Source: Actinomyces sp. ZJ308
Lineage (GTDB): Bacteria; Actinomycetota; Actinomycetes; Actinomycetales; Actinomycetaceae
NCBI RefSeq assembly: GCF_011752065.1
Contig: NZ_JAAIJY010000020.1
Location: forward strand, 1-62,175
DNA: 62,175 nucleotides
Direction: 5' to 3'
Both the position numbers and the translations under genes were made by a program. The notes under the pieces were generated by a model. That model had not been told where the DNA came from and did not search any database. It saw only the letters and a program-made list of their open reading frames with translations. This document shows positions 19,208 through 28,119 of the stretch, piece after piece (positions within the stretch are counted from its first letter, which is position 1; each line of letters begins with the position of its first letter).

Positions 19208-20302
19208 ATGCCCGTGTCTCTCTCCCGTCGCCGGCTGCTGACCTCGACCATCGCAACGGCGGGCCTGCTCGCTCTGGCCGCCTGCGGTTCTCGGTCGTCC
19301 AGCTCGTCCGCCTCAGGCGCCGGAGCTGCCGCCTCCGCAGGATCGAGCGGAGAGGCGGCCTCCTACCCCGTCACCGTCAAGCACGCGCAGGGCGAGGCCT
19401 CGATCAAGGCGGCGCCCAAGCGTGTCGTCGTCCTGGACTACGGTGTCCTGGACTCCATGGCAGCCCTGGGACTGGCCGATATCGTCGTCGGAGTCCCGAA
19501 GGACGGCGGCAGCCTGCCCGAGTCCCTCTCCCAGTTCCAGGATGAGAAGTACAAGGACATGGGTGGTCTCAAGGAGCCCAAGGAGGAGGCGATCGCGGAG
19601 GTCGGGCCTGACCTGGTCATTGTCGCCGGTCGTACCGCCAAGTCATACGAGAACCTGTCGAAGAGGTTCACCACGATCGATATGAGCGTCAAGCCCCAGA
19701 GCGCGGGCGCCTCGACCGCAACCACGCCGGAGCAGGGCGGACAGGGTGACGGCGGTGGGAAGGACCGGAAGAACGAGCCCTCCGCATCGATGACCGAGGT
19801 TCTCACCAGCCACTCCACGATCCTGGGCGCGATCTTCGGTAAGAAGACTGAGGCCGAGGCCAAGGTCAAGGAGTTCACCGATGCCGCCGCCGAGGTCGCC
19901 GCACTGGCCAAGAACGCGGGCAAGGGCCTGTGCCTCATGACCACCGGCGGCAAGGTGAGCGCATTCGGCAAGGGCTCTCGCTTCGACGTCCTCTTCGACG
20001 AGTTCGGCGTCGTCCCGGCCGTTGAGAACATCGACGAGGCGACCCACGGCGAGGCCGTCTCCTTCGAGTTCATCGGGCAGGCCAACCCCGATGTCCTCTT
20101 CGTCCTGGACCGCGACGCCACGATCGGGCAGGAGGGTTCCTCAGCCAAGGAGATCCTCAACAACGAGCTGGTCACCGCCACCAACGCCTGGAAGAACAAC
20201 AAGGTCCACTACCTCAACGGCCCCGACTGGTACCTGCTGGGCGCCGGCTTCGCAGCCAGTCCGCGCATGGCCCAGGAGATCAAGGGCGACCTGTCCGCAT
20301 GA
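19208..20302 (+). CDS. Siderophore ABC transporter substrate-binding lipoprotein
   Basis: 364 aa. The N-terminus has SRRRLLTSTI and a lipobox LALAAC, so it is a lipoprotein, possibly Tat-exported. The mature part is a FecB/CeuE-type periplasmic-binding fold: APKRVVVLDYGVLDSMAALG, GPDLVIVAGRTAKS, LFDEFGVVPAVENI, GQANPDVLFVLDRD. A low-complexity Gly/Gln/Thr insert near residue 180 splits the domain. ATG 19208 follows AGGA by 7-8 nt; an upstream in-frame TTG (19166) is less likely. First gene of a four-gene operon with ATGA overlaps. Confidence 0.92.
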   Translation: MPVSLSRRRLLTSTIATAGLLALAACGSRSSSSSASGAGAAASAGSSGEAASYPVTVKHAQGEASIKAAPKRVVVLDYGVLDSMAALGLADIVVGVPKDGGSLPESLSQFQDEKYKDMGGLKEPKEEAIAEVGPDLVIVAGRTAKSYENLSKRFTTIDMSVKPQSAGASTATTPEQGGQGDGGGKDRKNEPSASMTEVLTSHSTILGAIFGKKTEAEAKVKEFTDAAAEVAALAKNAGKGLCLMTTGGKVSAFGKGSRFDVLFDEFGVVPAVENIDEATHGEAVSFEFIGQANPDVLFVLDRDATIGQEGSSAKEILNNELVTATNAWKNNKVHYLNGPDWYLLGAGFAASPRMAQEIKGDLSA

Positions 20303-21321
20303 GTCTGAAGAGCCCTGCCGTCGCCTCTGCTCAGAGGCGACGGCAGGCAGCGCTGCCTCTCCTGATCGGCGGTGTGCTGCTTCTGCTTGTCCTGGGGCTC
20401 GTTTCGGTGTGCATCGGAGTGGCGGACTTCGATCCGGTCGATCTGGTCCGTTCCGGTTCGCAGGGGCGGTCCATGCGCCTCTTCATGGTCTCCAGGGTGC
20501 CGCGAACCCTGGCGGCCATCCTCTCCGGCTCGGGCATCGCCGTGGCGGGCGCCGTCATGCAGATGAGCGTTCGCAACCGCTTCGTCTCCCCGACGACGGC
20601 CGGTACGACCCAGTTCGCCGTCGTCGGACTGCTGCTCGTGGCTCTCCTCGCGCCGGGAACCAGCGTCCTGGGCAAGATGGTGGTGGCCTCCCTGTGCGCG
20701 GTCGCGGGCTCGGCCGTCTTCCTGTGGCTGCTGCGCCTGCTGCCTCATCAGCGCACCTCTGATGACGTCACCGTGCCCCTCATCGGGCTCATGCTCGGAG
20801 GGGTCGTCGGAGCGGGGACCACCTTCGTGGCCTGGCGCTACGACCTGCTGCAGTCACTGGGGGCCTGGACCGCCGGTGACCTCTCCCGGGTGCTTGCCGG
20901 TCGCTATGAGCTGCTCTGGCTGGTGGCCCTCATGGTTCTGCTGCTCTACCTCGCCGCAGACCGTCTCACCGTGGCCAGCCTGGGGGCCGAGACCGCCACC
21001 GGGCTCGGCCTGAGCTACCACCGCACCATCAACCTGACGATCATGGCCGCAGCCGTCATGACGGCGGTCAGCGTCGTCGTGGTCGGAAGCCTGCCCTTCC
21101 TGGGACTCGTGGTGCCCAACATCGTCTCCAGGCTCATGGGGGACAACCTGCGTCGAAGTCTTCCGGTCATCGCTGTGGGCGGTGCCGTTCTGACTGTGGG
21201 ATGCGACGTCGTCGGACGCGTGGTCCGCTACCCCTACGAAGTTCCCCTGTCCGTCATCATGGGAGTCGTCGGCGCCGGCGTCTTCGCCGTGCTGATCCTG
21301 CGAGGAGTGGAACGTGGCTGA
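20299..21321 (+). CDS. FecCD-family siderophore ABC permease 1
   Basis: 340 aa, about 9-10 membrane helices. Typical FecCD blocks: RVPRTLAAILSGSGIAVAGA, MQMSVRNRFVSPTTAGTTQF, GLSYHRTINLTIM and SLPFLGLVVPNIVSRLMGDN (the ATPase coupling region). ATG overlaps the lipoprotein stop, so it is translationally coupled. Forms the heterodimeric membrane channel with the next gene. Confidence 0.93.
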   Translation: MSLKSPAVASAQRRRQAALPLLIGGVLLLLVLGLVSVCIGVADFDPVDLVRSGSQGRSMRLFMVSRVPRTLAAILSGSGIAVAGAVMQMSVRNRFVSPTTAGTTQFAVVGLLLVALLAPGTSVLGKMVVASLCAVAGSAVFLWLLRLLPHQRTSDDVTVPLIGLMLGGVVGAGTTFVAWRYDLLQSLGAWTAGDLSRVLAGRYELLWLVALMVLLLYLAADRLTVASLGAETATGLGLSYHRTINLTIMAAAVMTAVSVVVVGSLPFLGLVVPNIVSRLMGDNLRRSLPVIAVGGAVLTVGCDVVGRVVRYPYEVPLSVIMGVVGAGVFAVLILRGVERG

Positions 21322-22297
21322 TGTGCTCTCCGGGCGTCGCCGCCGCGAGAACCGGCAGGCCGCCCTCCGCCTGACGGCCGTGCTGGGCCTGGTCCTGCTG
21401 GCCGGCGCGACCTTCCTGGTCATTGACGCCTTCGATCCGCTCCTGGTCCTGCCCTACCGGTTGCCCTCCTTGGGAGCGCTCGTGTGCGTGGGCTGGGCCA
21501 GCGGCGTCTCGACCGTCATGTTCCAGACAGTCACCGGCAACCGGATTCTCACACCCTCCGTGCTCGGCCTGGACGCGCTCTACGCCCTGCTGCAGACGGT
21601 GCTGCTCGTCGTGCTGGGTGCCGCGGGATTCTCCGCTCTGCCTGACCTGGTGGCCTTCGGCCTGACGCTCCTGGTGATGATCGGCGTGTCCGTGGCCCTC
21701 ATGGGGGCCGTGCTCGGCGCCAGACGGTCGGTGACCACGCTGGTGCTGCTGGGCATCGTGCTGGGGACCTTCCTGCGCTCGGGGACCACCTTCATCCAGC
21801 GGCTCCTGGCTCCCAACGACTTCCTCATCCTCCAGGACCGGCTCTTCGCCTCCTTCGGCTCGGTCAACCCGGACCTGCTGGTGCTCTCGCTGGTTCTGAC
21901 CGCGGTGGTCTCGCTCCTGGCGATCCGGGATCTGCGGGTACTCGACGTCGTGGCCCTCGGTCCCGACATCGCTACCGCGCTGGGAGTCGATCACCGACGC
22001 GTCTGCCGGCGCCTCATAGTCATGGTGGCCGTTCTGGTGTCCGTGTCCACGGCCCTGGTCGGGCCCATCATGTTCCTGGGACTGCTCGTGGCCCACCTGG
22101 CCTATCGGGCCTCCGGCACCAACCGCCATGTCATCACCGTGCCCATGTCGGCGCTGATGGCCATGCTCGTGCTCGTGGTGGGCCAGACGGTGCTGGCCCA
22201 TGTCCTGGACGCCGACAACGTCCTGTCCGTCATCATCGAGTTCCTTGGCGGGCTCACCCTCATCGTCCTGATCATCAGCTCCAGGAGGCGTTCATGA
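21314..22297 (+). CDS. FecCD-family siderophore ABC permease 2
   Basis: 327 aa, second channel subunit. YRLPSLGALVCVGWASGVST, QTVTGNRILTPSVLGLDALY, ATALGVDHRRVCRRLIVMVA and GPIMFLGLLVAHLAYRASG correspond to the FecCD conserved blocks. The GTG start at 21314 overlaps the previous gene by 8 nt. The paralogue is divergent enough from permease 1 to indicate a heterodimer. Confidence 0.92.
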   Translation: MADVLSGRRRRENRQAALRLTAVLGLVLLAGATFLVIDAFDPLLVLPYRLPSLGALVCVGWASGVSTVMFQTVTGNRILTPSVLGLDALYALLQTVLLVVLGAAGFSALPDLVAFGLTLLVMIGVSVALMGAVLGARRSVTTLVLLGIVLGTFLRSGTTFIQRLLAPNDFLILQDRLFASFGSVNPDLLVLSLVLTAVVSLLAIRDLRVLDVVALGPDIATALGVDHRRVCRRLIVMVAVLVSVSTALVGPIMFLGLLVAHLAYRASGTNRHVITVPMSALMAMLVLVVGQTVLAHVLDADNVLSVIIEFLGGLTLIVLIISSRRRS

Positions 22298-23052
22298 TCC
22301 GAGTCCGTGGCCTCGCAAAGTCGTACGGGCAGCGCCAGGTCCTGTCCGACGTCGACCTCGACCTGCCCGCCGGGGGCGTCATCGGGCTGGTCGGCGCCAA
22401 CGGGGCCGGCAAGTCCACGCTCCTGTCCGTCATGGCTCGCCTTCTGGGATCCGACGCCGGCACGGTGGAGATCGGTGGCCTGGACGTCGCCACGGCTCCG
22501 GGACGTCAGCTCGCCACCGTCCTGTCCGTCCTCAAGCAGGACAACCACCTCGCAGTGCGGCTGACCGTGCGTGACCTGGTGGGCTTCGGTCGCTACCCGC
22601 ACAACCGGGGACGCCCCACCGAGCACGACGAGACCGTCGTCGAGCAGGCCCTGGAGTGGATGGACCTCACCGACCTGGCCGACCGCTATCTCGACGAGAT
22701 GTCCGGCGGACAGCGACAGCGCGCCTTCGTCGCCATGGTGCTCGCTCAGGAGACTCCCTACATGCTCCTGGACGAGCCCCTCAACAACCTGGACATGGTC
22801 CACTCGGTCGCCATGATGCGTCGCCTGCGCGCCGCCGCCCACGAGCTCGAGCGCACAGTGGTCATCGTCATGCACGACATCAATATGGCCGCCGCGTGGT
22901 CGGACCGGATCGTCGCCATGCGTGATGGCAGAGTCATCCTTCAGGGGACCCCGCAGGAGACGATGACCAGGGAGTGCCTCAGCGAGGTCTTCGGCATGGA
23001 CGTGCCCGTCCACGAGGTCGATGGAAAGCGCGTCGCCCTCGTGTGGGGCTGA
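22294..23052 (+). CDS. Siderophore ABC transporter ATPase
   Basis: 252 aa FepC-type nucleotide-binding subunit. Walker A GANGAGKST (about residues 34-42), Q-loop in VLKQDNH, signature MSGGQRQRAF, Walker B YMLLDEPLNNLD, switch His in VIVMHDINMA. Overlaps permease 2 by ATGA; ends the operon, followed by a two-way hairpin. Confidence 0.95.
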   Translation: MIRVRGLAKSYGQRQVLSDVDLDLPAGGVIGLVGANGAGKSTLLSVMARLLGSDAGTVEIGGLDVATAPGRQLATVLSVLKQDNHLAVRLTVRDLVGFGRYPHNRGRPTEHDETVVEQALEWMDLTDLADRYLDEMSGGQRQRAFVAMVLAQETPYMLLDEPLNNLDMVHSVAMMRRLRAAAHELERTVVIVMHDINMAAAWSDRIVAMRDGRVILQGTPQETMTRECLSEVFGMDVPVHEVDGKRVALVWG

Positions 23053-23063
23053 ATCCGCGGTGT

Positions 23064-23102
23064 CGGCTACCCCGAGCGGATCAGAATCGCTCGGGGTAGC
23101 CG
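23064..23102. terminator. Bidirectional terminator hairpin
   Basis: Perfect 15-bp stem CGGCTACCCCGAGCG with a 9-nt loop between convergent genes. It overlaps the last codons of the aldo/keto reductase gene, so the hairpin is partly coding. No T-run. Confidence 0.75.
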
Positions 23103-24073
23103 AGCTGCACCGAGGTGACCTCGTCCAGGGCGTGGCGGATCTGGACCGGAAGCTCCAGGTCGTCGGCTGAGAGCACGCCCTGGAGCTGAGCCGGTGTGCG
23201 CGCCCCCACGATGGTGGCGGCGATCCCGACTGCGTCGCGGGCCCAGGCCAGCGCGACCTCTGCCGGTTTGCGGTCCAGGCCCGAGGCCGCGGTGGCCACG
23301 GCCTCGACGACACCCCGGTGCGGGTCACCCAGGTAGGGGGACACGTAGGAGCGCAGGTGGGGTGAGGCAGCCCTTGAGTCCGGCGGAATTGTCGCCCGGT
23401 ACTTACCCGTGAGAACCCCCCGACCCAGGGGCGCGTACCCCAGCACTCCGAAGCCCAGGGCCTGGGAGGCGGGCATGAGCTCGCGCTCGATTCCCCGGGA
23501 GAGCAGAGAGTGCTCCACCTCGACGGCCGCCAGTCCCGGCCCCATCCCGCCCTCACCGACGAGGCCGCTGAGCAGGTCGTGCATGCGTACCGAGGCCCAG
23601 GCCGGGTGGTTGGCGATGCCCACGTAGCGGGTGCGCCCGGAGGAGACGGCCAGGCTCAGTGCGTGGGCCGTCTCCTCCAGAGAGGTCGTGGGGTCGGGCA
23701 CCTGAACCAGCAGCAGGTCGAGATGGTCGGTGCCCAGGCGGGACAGGCTGGTGTCGAGCGTGTCCAGCAGGGAACCGCGGGAGGCGTCGGCCACAGAGGA
23801 CCGTTCCCCGGTGCGCCAGGTGCGCACCCCGGCCTTGGAGACCAGGACGAGGTCCTGACGGTCCACGTGCTCGCGCAGGAGCGCCCCGATGACCTCCTCA
23901 CTGACGCCCTCTCCGTAGGAGGCGGCGGTGTCCACGAGGGTGCCCCCGGCATCGAGGAAGATGTCGAGCTGCTCCTTGGCCTCCAGCTCATCGGTGTCCC
24001 GTCCCCAGGTCATCGTCCCCAGGCCCACGGAGGACACGCGCAGGCCGGTTCGGCCGAGTCTCCTGTGCTCCAT
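23081..24073 (-). CDS. Aldo/keto reductase
   Basis: 330 aa TIM-barrel NAD(P)H-dependent oxidoreductase of the YajO/Tas-like group. N-terminal RRLGRTGLRVSSVGLGTMTW, catalytic Asp/Tyr region VDTAASYGEGVSEEVIG, Lys in LVLVSKAG, His/Asp strand HLDLLLVQVPDP, cofactor-binding C-terminus AATIVGARTPAQLQ. A -10 TACGGT (24081-24086, minus strand) lies 7 nt before ATG, with no RBS: leaderless. Substrate unknown. Confidence 0.9.
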   Translation of the reverse strand: MEHRRLGRTGLRVSSVGLGTMTWGRDTDELEAKEQLDIFLDAGGTLVDTAASYGEGVSEEVIGALLREHVDRQDLVLVSKAGVRTWRTGERSSVADASRGSLLDTLDTSLSRLGTDHLDLLLVQVPDPTTSLEETAHALSLAVSSGRTRYVGIANHPAWASVRMHDLLSGLVGEGGMGPGLAAVEVEHSLLSRGIERELMPASQALGFGVLGYAPLGRGVLTGKYRATIPPDSRAASPHLRSYVSPYLGDPHRGVVEAVATAASGLDRKPAEVALAWARDAVGIAATIVGARTPAQLQGVLSADDLELPVQIRHALDEVTSVQLGYPERF

Positions 24074-24096
24074 AGGCCTAACCGTAGCGGCTCGGT

Positions 24097-24318
24097 CTAC
24101 TTGCGTACGGTGATGGTCCAGGCCGCGTCGCCGGTGCGCTCGAACTCGGTGACGGTGTAGCCGTTGTCGGCGGCCCAGGCGGGAAGCGTCTGGGTCCCCT
24201 GGGTGCAGTCGAAGCCGATGACGAGCTCGTCACCGACATCGAGGTCCTCCATGGCCTCCTCGGCCTCGATGACGGGGAAGGGGCAGACCTGACCGGTGGT
24301 CTCCAGAACAGTGCGCAT
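24097..24318 (-). CDS. TusA/SirA-family sulfur carrier (TsuB-like)
   Basis: 73 aa, the full length of the family. The single-Cys motif CPFPV (Cys12) accepts persulfide sulfur. It lies 50 bp downstream of a YeeE/YedE transporter gene on the same strand; this pairing is the TsuA-TsuB thiosulfate uptake arrangement, where the carrier handles imported sulfur. AAGGAG lies 6-7 nt before ATG. Sulfur import is inferred from pairing. Confidence 0.9.
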   Translation of the reverse strand: MRTVLETTGQVCPFPVIEAEEAMEDLDVGDELVIGFDCTQGTQTLPAWAADNGYTVTEFERTGDAAWTITVRK

Positions 24319-24368
24319 GAGTATCTCCTTAGGTTGAAGCGCGGTGGCGGTGCGGTGCCGGTGAGGTC

Positions 24369-25454
24369 TCAGACGGTGACGGGAACGCGGGAAGCGGCGC
24401 GCTCGGCGCGACGACGCTGCCGGGGGCGGATGAGAAGGAACCAGGCTGCGGCCCCGACTCCCAGAACCTGGAAGACGAGGGCGGTCCAGCCCTGCCAGGA
24501 CAGGAGCGAGGTCTGCACCAGGGCGTTGCCGATCGAGCAGCCCCCGGCCCAGGCGGCGCCGACACCCATGAGGATGCCGCCGATGATGGAGCGCTGGATG
24601 ACCTGGGCGCTGGGAACGCGCACGCGGAACTCGCCGGAGGCCTTGGCGGCGATGTAGGAGCCGATGAGGATTCCCAGGACCAGGAGAACGCCCCAGTCGA
24701 GTCGCTTGGTGTCACCGGTGACGATGAGGTTCACCAGGTTCGACGACGGAGTCGTGATCCCGAGCCCGTCCGGGCGCCCCGAGGCCCAGGACGTGGGCCA
24801 GGCGACGATGGCGACGATCCCCACAAGGAGCCCCGTGACCAGCGGGTTCCACTGCTTCTCCAGCAGCAGATGAGCCAGGCCCGTGCGCTGCGCGGGCAGC
24901 TGGACCTGGGCGGCGCGGCTGCGCCCCAGTGCGATGAAGCGGTGCACCACGAGGCCGGTGACCCCGGCCAGGATGACGACTCCGATCCAGTCAGGCACAC
25001 CGATGGTGGCGGGGATGGTGGTGAGGTTGGTGACCCACAGTCCTTTGACCCATGTGGTCACCCCGGACAGGATCCCTGTCTTGGAGGCGGCCGCAGTGGT
25101 GGCGTAAGCCACGAGCGCGAACCAGGAACCGACCAGCCCCTCGCCGGCGCGGTAGTAGGTGCCGGTCGCGCAGCCCCCGGCCAGGACGATGCCCACTCCG
25201 AAGAGGAATGATCCGGCGACCGTGGCGACCACGGACAGCCTGGGTATCTCTGGGGCGATGGAACCGGCGCCGGTGAGGACGGTGACTCCGACCGCCTGAA
25301 CGGCGATGGCCAGCAGGAAGGCCGTGAACCAGCGCCAGGAGCGGGAGACCCATAGGTCGCGGAAGGCCCCGGTGATGCAGAAACGGCCCCGTTGAAGGAT
25401 GAAGCCGAGGACGGCCCCGACGGCGAGCCCGGTGAGAATGGCGGGTGTTGGCAC
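24369..25454 (-). CDS. YeeE/YedE family transporter (TsuA-like thiosulfate importer)
   Basis: 361 aa, about 9-10 membrane segments. The conserved Cys-centred motifs of the family are all present: GRFCITGA (Cys26), GGCATGTYYRAGEG (Cys95) and GGCSIGNALV (Cys306), which in TsuA line the thiosulfate path. The start is GTG 25454 with AAGGA 7 nt upstream. The gene lies about 200 bp behind a Cys-containing leader ORF and 50 bp ahead of the TusA-like gene, a sulfur-uptake operon. Confidence 0.9.
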   Translation of the reverse strand: MPTPAILTGLAVGAVLGFILQRGRFCITGAFRDLWVSRSWRWFTAFLLAIAVQAVGVTVLTGAGSIAPEIPRLSVVATVAGSFLFGVGIVLAGGCATGTYYRAGEGLVGSWFALVAYATTAAASKTGILSGVTTWVKGLWVTNLTTIPATIGVPDWIGVVILAGVTGLVVHRFIALGRSRAAQVQLPAQRTGLAHLLLEKQWNPLVTGLLVGIVAIVAWPTSWASGRPDGLGITTPSSNLVNLIVTGDTKRLDWGVLLVLGILIGSYIAAKASGEFRVRVPSAQVIQRSIIGGILMGVGAAWAGGCSIGNALVQTSLLSWQGWTALVFQVLGVGAAAWFLLIRPRQRRRAERAASRVPVTV

Positions 25455-25654
25455 GATGTGGTCCTTGTCCGGCTGCCGCTTTCAGGCGCAAGCAGCCTGC
25501 GTGGGGACCGGTGACGCAGCACAGGTAGAAGAAGATACGGAGGGAGGCCACGTCATCCGGTGGGGAGTGATGTGGGTGCCTGGCTGGACGTGGCTGACCG
25601 GGCGCCGTCTCGAAGGCGCTGGGAGCCGGAGAGGACGATCTGTCTGAGACCGCC

Positions 25655-25738
25655 TCAGAACGCCCGAACCAGGCAGCGCATACACATGCCGGCCCCGCGC
25701 AGGGCGGTGCGGGCGGTGCGAGCCTGGATGACGTTCAT
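25655..25738 (-). CDS. 27-aa Cys-containing leader peptide of sulfur-uptake operon
   Basis: Short ORF with ATG 25738, a good GGAG 6 nt upstream, and TGA at 25655. The peptide is basic and ends GMCMRCLVRAF, with two Cys codons (TGT, TGC) near the end, Met-Cys-Met-Arg-Cys. A CTGAG/CTCAG hairpin straddles its stop codon, and another stem (25471-25476 with 25492-25497) lies just before the tsuA RBS. Cys-rich leader ORFs that attenuate sulfur genes by ribosome stalling at low cysteine are known in mycobacteria; by position this fits, but it is inference. A TTGACA (minus strand, 25772-25777) may be part of its promoter. Confidence 0.55.
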   Translation of the reverse strand: MNVIQARTARTALRGAGMCMRCLVRAF

Positions 25739-25859
25739 GTGCTTCTCCGGTGCGGTGTGGTTGGCGACGGATGTCAACCGCCAGGGAATGTAACCGAGGG
25801 TGAGCCCCGTAGCAATTGTGGGTCGAGGGCTGAGACCGGGCGACTGAGATCGACTGAGA

Positions 25860-26783
25860 TCAGGCGGCAGCGCGGCGGGCGCTCAGGAGGCGGATGACCC
25901 CGTCGTCGGGCATCTGCGGCGTGGTGCCACCGAAGATCGGGCACTGGGCCTGGAAGGCGCACCAGTCGCACAGCCGGGAGCGGCGGGGGCGGAAGGCCCC
26001 GGTGCGGGCGCAGTCCTCGACCTCGTCCCACAGGTGGGCCAGGCGGGTCTCGGTTCGCTCCAGCTCGGTCAGGCGCGGATCGTGGGTCAGAACGCGCCCG
26101 TCCTTGAGGTAGACCAGCTGAAGCCGAGCCGGCGCCCGCCCGCGTAGACGCCACAGAACCAGGGCGTAGAAGCGCATCTGGAACAGCGCCTCGTCCATGA
26201 AGCGCGTGCCCGGGCTGCGACCGGTCTTGTAGTCGACCACGCGCATGGCGCCGTCGGGCGCCACGTCCAGCCGGTCGACGAAGCCCCGCAGGAGCAGTCC
26301 GTCACCGGTCTCGGTCTGAACGAAGAGCTCACGCTCAGCCGGCTCCAGACGCTGCGGGTTCTCCAGGGTGAAGTATGTACGGATGAGTCCGCGTGCCTCC
26401 TCCAGCCAGGTCTCCACCTGGGCGGAGTCCGAGAACAGCCCCATGACCTCCGGGCTCTTCTCCCGGTGTGACTCCCACTGACCGGGCAGCAGGTCAAGAG
26501 CCGCCTCGGGACGGCGCTCGGATGCCGGCAGGTCGTAGAGCCGCTCCAGCACGCCGTGAACGACTGTCCCCTTGTGCGTGGCCAGGGAACCGGGTTCGGG
26601 AAGACGATCGACCGTACGCAGGCGGAACATGAGCGGGCACTGCATGAAGTCCTTGGCCCGGGACGGGGACAGGGCGGCTCGACGTCCACCGCCGGAACCG
26701 CGCCCTGAGGCAGCACCGGGGCCGGTGGGCCTGACGTCGGCCCGGGCGGGGGAGGCGGTGACGGCGTGAGGCTCTTGGGGCAT
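25860..26783 (-). CDS. RecB-family PD-(D/E)XK exonuclease with Fe-S cluster motif
   Basis: 307 aa single-domain nuclease. Catalytic motifs: RGFVDRLDVA (Asp170) and VVDYKTGRSP (Asp184, Lys186), with His76 in the KGTVVHGVLERLY helix. Four Cys placed as in AddB/Cas4-type 4Fe-4S nucleases: Cys49 (SRAKDFMQCP) and CDWCAFQAQCP (Cys272, Cys275, Cys281). ATG 26783 lies 7 nt after a minus-strand -10 TAGCGT (26791-26796): leaderless, divergent from the M50 gene. This nuclease commonly neighbours the pupylation locus in actinobacteria. Confidence 0.92.
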   Translation of the reverse strand: MPQEPHAVTASPARADVRPTGPGAASGRGSGGGRRAALSPSRAKDFMQCPLMFRLRTVDRLPEPGSLATHKGTVVHGVLERLYDLPASERRPEAALDLLPGQWESHREKSPEVMGLFSDSAQVETWLEEARGLIRTYFTLENPQRLEPAERELFVQTETGDGLLLRGFVDRLDVAPDGAMRVVDYKTGRSPGTRFMDEALFQMRFYALVLWRLRGRAPARLQLVYLKDGRVLTHDPRLTELERTETRLAHLWDEVEDCARTGAFRPRRSRLCDWCAFQAQCPIFGGTTPQMPDDGVIRLLSARRAAA

Positions 26784-26937
26784 GAGGCCGACGCTACCGC
26801 GAGGAGGTGACAGCGTGTCGGAGGCCAGGGCCCTCCGTCCACAGCGTGCACTCCTATCGGTACATGAGCCGGCTGTGGCCTCCGAGCAGATCGAGCAGAT
26901 GCGGCATGCCGCCTCCGACGGCGTTAGGCTCGCGCCC

Positions 26938-28059
26938 ATGTCTGCCTCCACATCGACCGGCGAGTGGGTGATCGCCCGCATCGGTGGTGCTCCTGTCGTC
27001 ATCTCACCGACGTCCCTCCTGCTCGGCCTGCTCATCGCCGGCAGCTGGTACCCGCTGGTCTCCTCGGCCCTGGGGGCCTTCGGGACCACGACCGTACTGG
27101 TTGTTGTGGTCGCCACGGTTCTAGGAGTGGCCGCCTCGGTTCTCCTGCACGAGCTGGCGCACGGCCTGGCCGGGACCCTCATGGGGCGGCGCCCCACCCG
27201 CTACGAGCTCTACCTGTGGGGAGGGCGGACCTCCTTCGGACCGGCACGAGAGTGGACCGCGTGGAAGGACCTGGTCACCTCCCTGTCCGGTCCGACGACG
27301 AACCTGCTCATCTGGTTGATCGGGACGCAGGTGCAGGACTCAGCGCGCCTGTCGGTTCCTGTCGCCTTCACCGTGTGGGCCGTGACCCTGGTCAATCTGG
27401 CCCTGGCCGTCTTCAACGCCCTGCCGGGGCTCCCGCTCGACGGCGGCTACGCCCTGGCTGCACTCGTTGTCCAGGTGACCGGTAACCGCCGGCTCGGCCT
27501 CAAGGTGGCCGGCTGGGGCGGGCTCATCGTGGTCGGCGGCGTCGTGTGGTGGTGGATCCTGCGTCCGCTTCTGCTCGAGGGGCGTCAGCCCGACGCCTTC
27601 AACCTCATTCTCGTCGTCATGGTGGGCTGGTCGATCGTGGCCTCCAGCTGGCAGGTGCTCGAGCTCGGCGGAGGCGCCCGGGCCGCCTCGAAGCTTGACC
27701 TGCGGGAGCTGGCCCGGCCCGTGCACGTCGTCGGACCCGATACGCCCCTGTCCCAGGCACGCGAGGCGTTCGTTGACGGTACGGCCCTCGTCCTGGTGGT
27801 TGACGGGGCTGAGCTCGTAGGCACGATCGACGAGACCTCTCTCAAGGAGCTCGGGCTGGAGGACGCGGCAGACTCGGCATCCGTGGCCGGTGTGACCGCA
27901 GGGCAGGTCTGTACGGTGCTACCGGCAGCGGCGGTGACCACCGAGCTGACCGGCCAGGCGGCCGCCGACGCCATGAAACGGGCCAGAGAGGTCTCGCGCT
28001 GGTTGGTGCTCGTGGACTCGGGCTCTCTGAGAGGAGCCGTCCCCACCGGTGCGCGCTGA
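26938..28059 (+). CDS. Site-2 protease, M50 family with C-terminal CBS-like domain
   Basis: 373 aa membrane metalloprotease. Zinc site LLHELAHG (His71, Glu72, His75) in an early helix and the third ligand in NALPGLPLDGG. After about residue 250 the protein is soluble and resembles a CBS pair (VVGPDTPLSQAREAF, LVLVVDGAELVGTI), which may sense nucleotides. ATG 26938 lies 7 nt after TAGGCT (26925-26930), leaderless; longer in-frame starts run into the divergent nuclease promoter. Confidence 0.9.
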   Translation: MSASTSTGEWVIARIGGAPVVISPTSLLLGLLIAGSWYPLVSSALGAFGTTTVLVVVVATVLGVAASVLLHELAHGLAGTLMGRRPTRYELYLWGGRTSFGPAREWTAWKDLVTSLSGPTTNLLIWLIGTQVQDSARLSVPVAFTVWAVTLVNLALAVFNALPGLPLDGGYALAALVVQVTGNRRLGLKVAGWGGLIVVGGVVWWWILRPLLLEGRQPDAFNLILVVMVGWSIVASSWQVLELGGGARAASKLDLRELARPVHVVGPDTPLSQAREAFVDGTALVLVVDGAELVGTIDETSLKELGLEDAADSASVAGVTAGQVCTVLPAAAVTTELTGQAAADAMKRAREVSRWLVLVDSGSLRGAVPTGAR

Positions 28060-28119
28060 GCCCCTGAGCGTCCTAGAGCCTCCCGGGGAGAACCGTCCGT
28101 GGCCGGATACGATGGGATC

